The notes beneath the pieces are model-generated. The model did no database searches and was not told the DNA's origin. It worked only from the letters and a program-made list of their open reading frames with translations. A DNA stretch of 6,370 nt from Pseudomonadota bacterium (GTDB lineage Bacteria > Pseudomonadota > Gammaproteobacteria > Steroidobacterales > Steroidobacteraceae): contig JAEZCN010000164.1 of NCBI GenBank assembly GCA_023433515.1, forward strand, positions 1-6,370. Reading direction: 5' to 3'. Position numbers and translations under genes: made by a program. Numbering within the stretch: the stretch's first letter is position 1; each line of letters starts with the position of its first letter. This document shows, in pieces, positions 5,483 to 6,370 of the stretch.

Positions 5483-6370
5483 GTGGAGTGCGATTACCGC
5501 CCTGGTTCGCGGCCGCCTGCGCGGAAGTACGAGCCGCGTTCGCGGCGGACCGGCTCGCGCATGGACTGCTGATCCACGAAGACCCCGGCGCCGGCGGCCT
5601 CGAACTCGCCCGCTGGATCACGCAGCTCGTCAACTGCCGCGCGCCCGCGGCTCCCTGCGGCGAGTGCCAGGACTGCAGGTGGATCGCCGCCGACCAGCAT
5701 CCCGACGTCGCGACCCTCAAGCCCGAAGGCGACTCGTCGCAGATCGTCATCGGGGCCGTGCGCGATCTGGCGGCGGAGCTGTCGCTCACCGCGCACGGCC
5801 GCGGCTACAAGGTCGCAATCGTCATTCCGGCGGAGGCGATGAACCACTTCGCCGCGAATGCGCTGCTCAAGACCTTGGAAGAACCGCCGCCGCGCACGTT
5901 GCTCCTGCTCGTGACGAGTTCGCCGTCGCGCCTGTTGCCGACGCTGCGCAGCCGCTGCTCGAAGTTGCGCCTGGTCGCGCCGTCGCGGGACGCCGCCGCC
6001 GACTTCCTGGAATCCGCTCGCGGCCCGGGACCCTGGCGTGAAGCGCTGGCGGCGACGGGGGCGGGGCCGTTCGCGCTGCTGGAAGCCGATCCGGCCGCGC
6101 TCGCGCAGTTGCGCAACGAGACCTTGCAGGCCCTGAAGGACATCGGCAGCGGCAATCTTCAACCGCCCGCCGTCGCTGAAAAATGGGCCCGTGGCGACCT
6201 CGCGACGCGCCTGGCATGCCTTGAGAGCTGGGTCACAGATCGAATCCTGGAAAACGGCGCAATCCGCGACGTAACTCACTTGTCAGGTTCGGTGGGGCAG
6301 CCGAACATATGTCGCCTATTCGAGTTCTCGGACGCCATTCGCGACATGCGCAAGCTTTCCCACACGTCGA
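5479..6370 (+). CDS. holB: DNA polymerase III subunit delta' (HolB), 3' end cut off by the window
   Basis: Non-ATPase AAA+ subunit of the clamp loader that places the beta sliding clamp on primed DNA. The frame stays open for 297 codons to the window edge; E. coli delta' has 334 residues, so only the tail is missing. The N-terminus VRLPPWF resembles E. coli MRWYPWL. The P-loop position reads EDPGAGGLEL, with no GKT/S Lys, as expected for delta', which does not use ATP. A zinc-module pattern of four Cys (53, 60, 63, 66; Cx6Cx2Cx2C) precedes HPDVATL; E. coli spacing is Cx8Cx2Cx2C. NALLKTLEEPPP (Walker-B-side sensor region) and the SRC motif (158-160), whose Arg serves as arginine finger to a neighbouring ATPase subunit, are both clear. 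GTG 5479 overlaps the tmk TGA as GTGA. GTG 5488 aligns with the E. coli start and is also possible. Neither has a strong ribosome site, suggesting coupling to tmk. Confidence 0.95.
   Translation, partial: MSGVRLPPWFAAACAEVRAAFAADRLAHGLLIHEDPGAGGLELARWITQLVNCRAPAAPCGECQDCRWIAADQHPDVATLKPEGDSSQIVIGAVRDLAAELSLTAHGRGYKVAIVIPAEAMNHFAANALLKTLEEPPPRTLLLLVTSSPSRLLPTLRSRCSKLRLVAPSRDAAADFLESARGPGPWREALAATGAGPFALLEADPAALAQLRNETLQALKDIGSGNLQPPAVAEKWARGDLATRLACLESWVTDRILENGAIRDVTHLSGSVGQPNICRLFEFSDAIRDMRKLSHTS

Noticed and set aside
5364..6041. 225-residue + strand frame across the tmk/holB junction
   Set aside because: Almost pure Arg/Pro/Ala/Ser composition, out of frame with both tmk and holB, whose motifs are intact.
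5494..6279. 261-residue open frame on the - strand opposite holB
   Set aside because: Low-complexity Arg/Gln-rich shadow. The + strand frame has clear delta' motifs.

Overview
This window is a compact stretch of housekeeping genes, all on the + strand. It matches the conserved gammaproteobacterial order acpP-fabF-pabC-mltG-tmk-holB, here with pabB inserted between fabF and pabC. The DNA is GC-rich with strong third-position G/C bias. Three of the seven genes (fabF, pabC, holB) start with GTG. Protein motifs align closely with the E. coli counterparts. The high GC, the presence of pabB in the cluster and its PIAGT-type active site, a type also known from Stenotrophomonas maltophilia, suggest a high-GC gammaproteobacterium near Xanthomonadales, Nevskiales or Steroidobacterales. 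That placement is inference and only moderately secure.

Layout: acpP (27-266) encodes acyl carrier protein. A 74-nt gap follows, containing a GC-rich hairpin. Then comes fabF (341-1588), which encodes beta-ketoacyl-ACP synthase II. A 49-nt gap leads to pabB (1638-3008). After that every junction overlaps: pabB/pabC by 4 nt (GTGA), pabC/mltG by 8 nt, mltG/tmk by 4 nt (ATGA), and tmk/holB by 4 nt (GTGA, if the first GTG is used). The last gene, holB, runs off the right edge without a stop codon.

How the genes work together: AcpP and FabF elongate fatty acids. PabB and PabC make p-aminobenzoate for folate from chorismate; the glutaminase partner PabA is not in the window. MltG cuts nascent peptidoglycan. 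Tmk makes dTDP, and folate also feeds thymidylate synthesis. HolB is the delta' subunit of the replicative clamp loader. The shared theme is growth: envelope lipid and wall synthesis together with DNA precursor supply and replication.

I see no mobile element, CRISPR array, tRNA, rRNA or evidently new system. The points most worth a second look are molecular details: the PIAGT motif in PabB, a Ser in place of the usual PLP-N1-binding Glu in PabC, the hairpin between acpP and fabF, and a GC dip with an inverted repeat and promoter-like hexamers inside the 3' part of holB.
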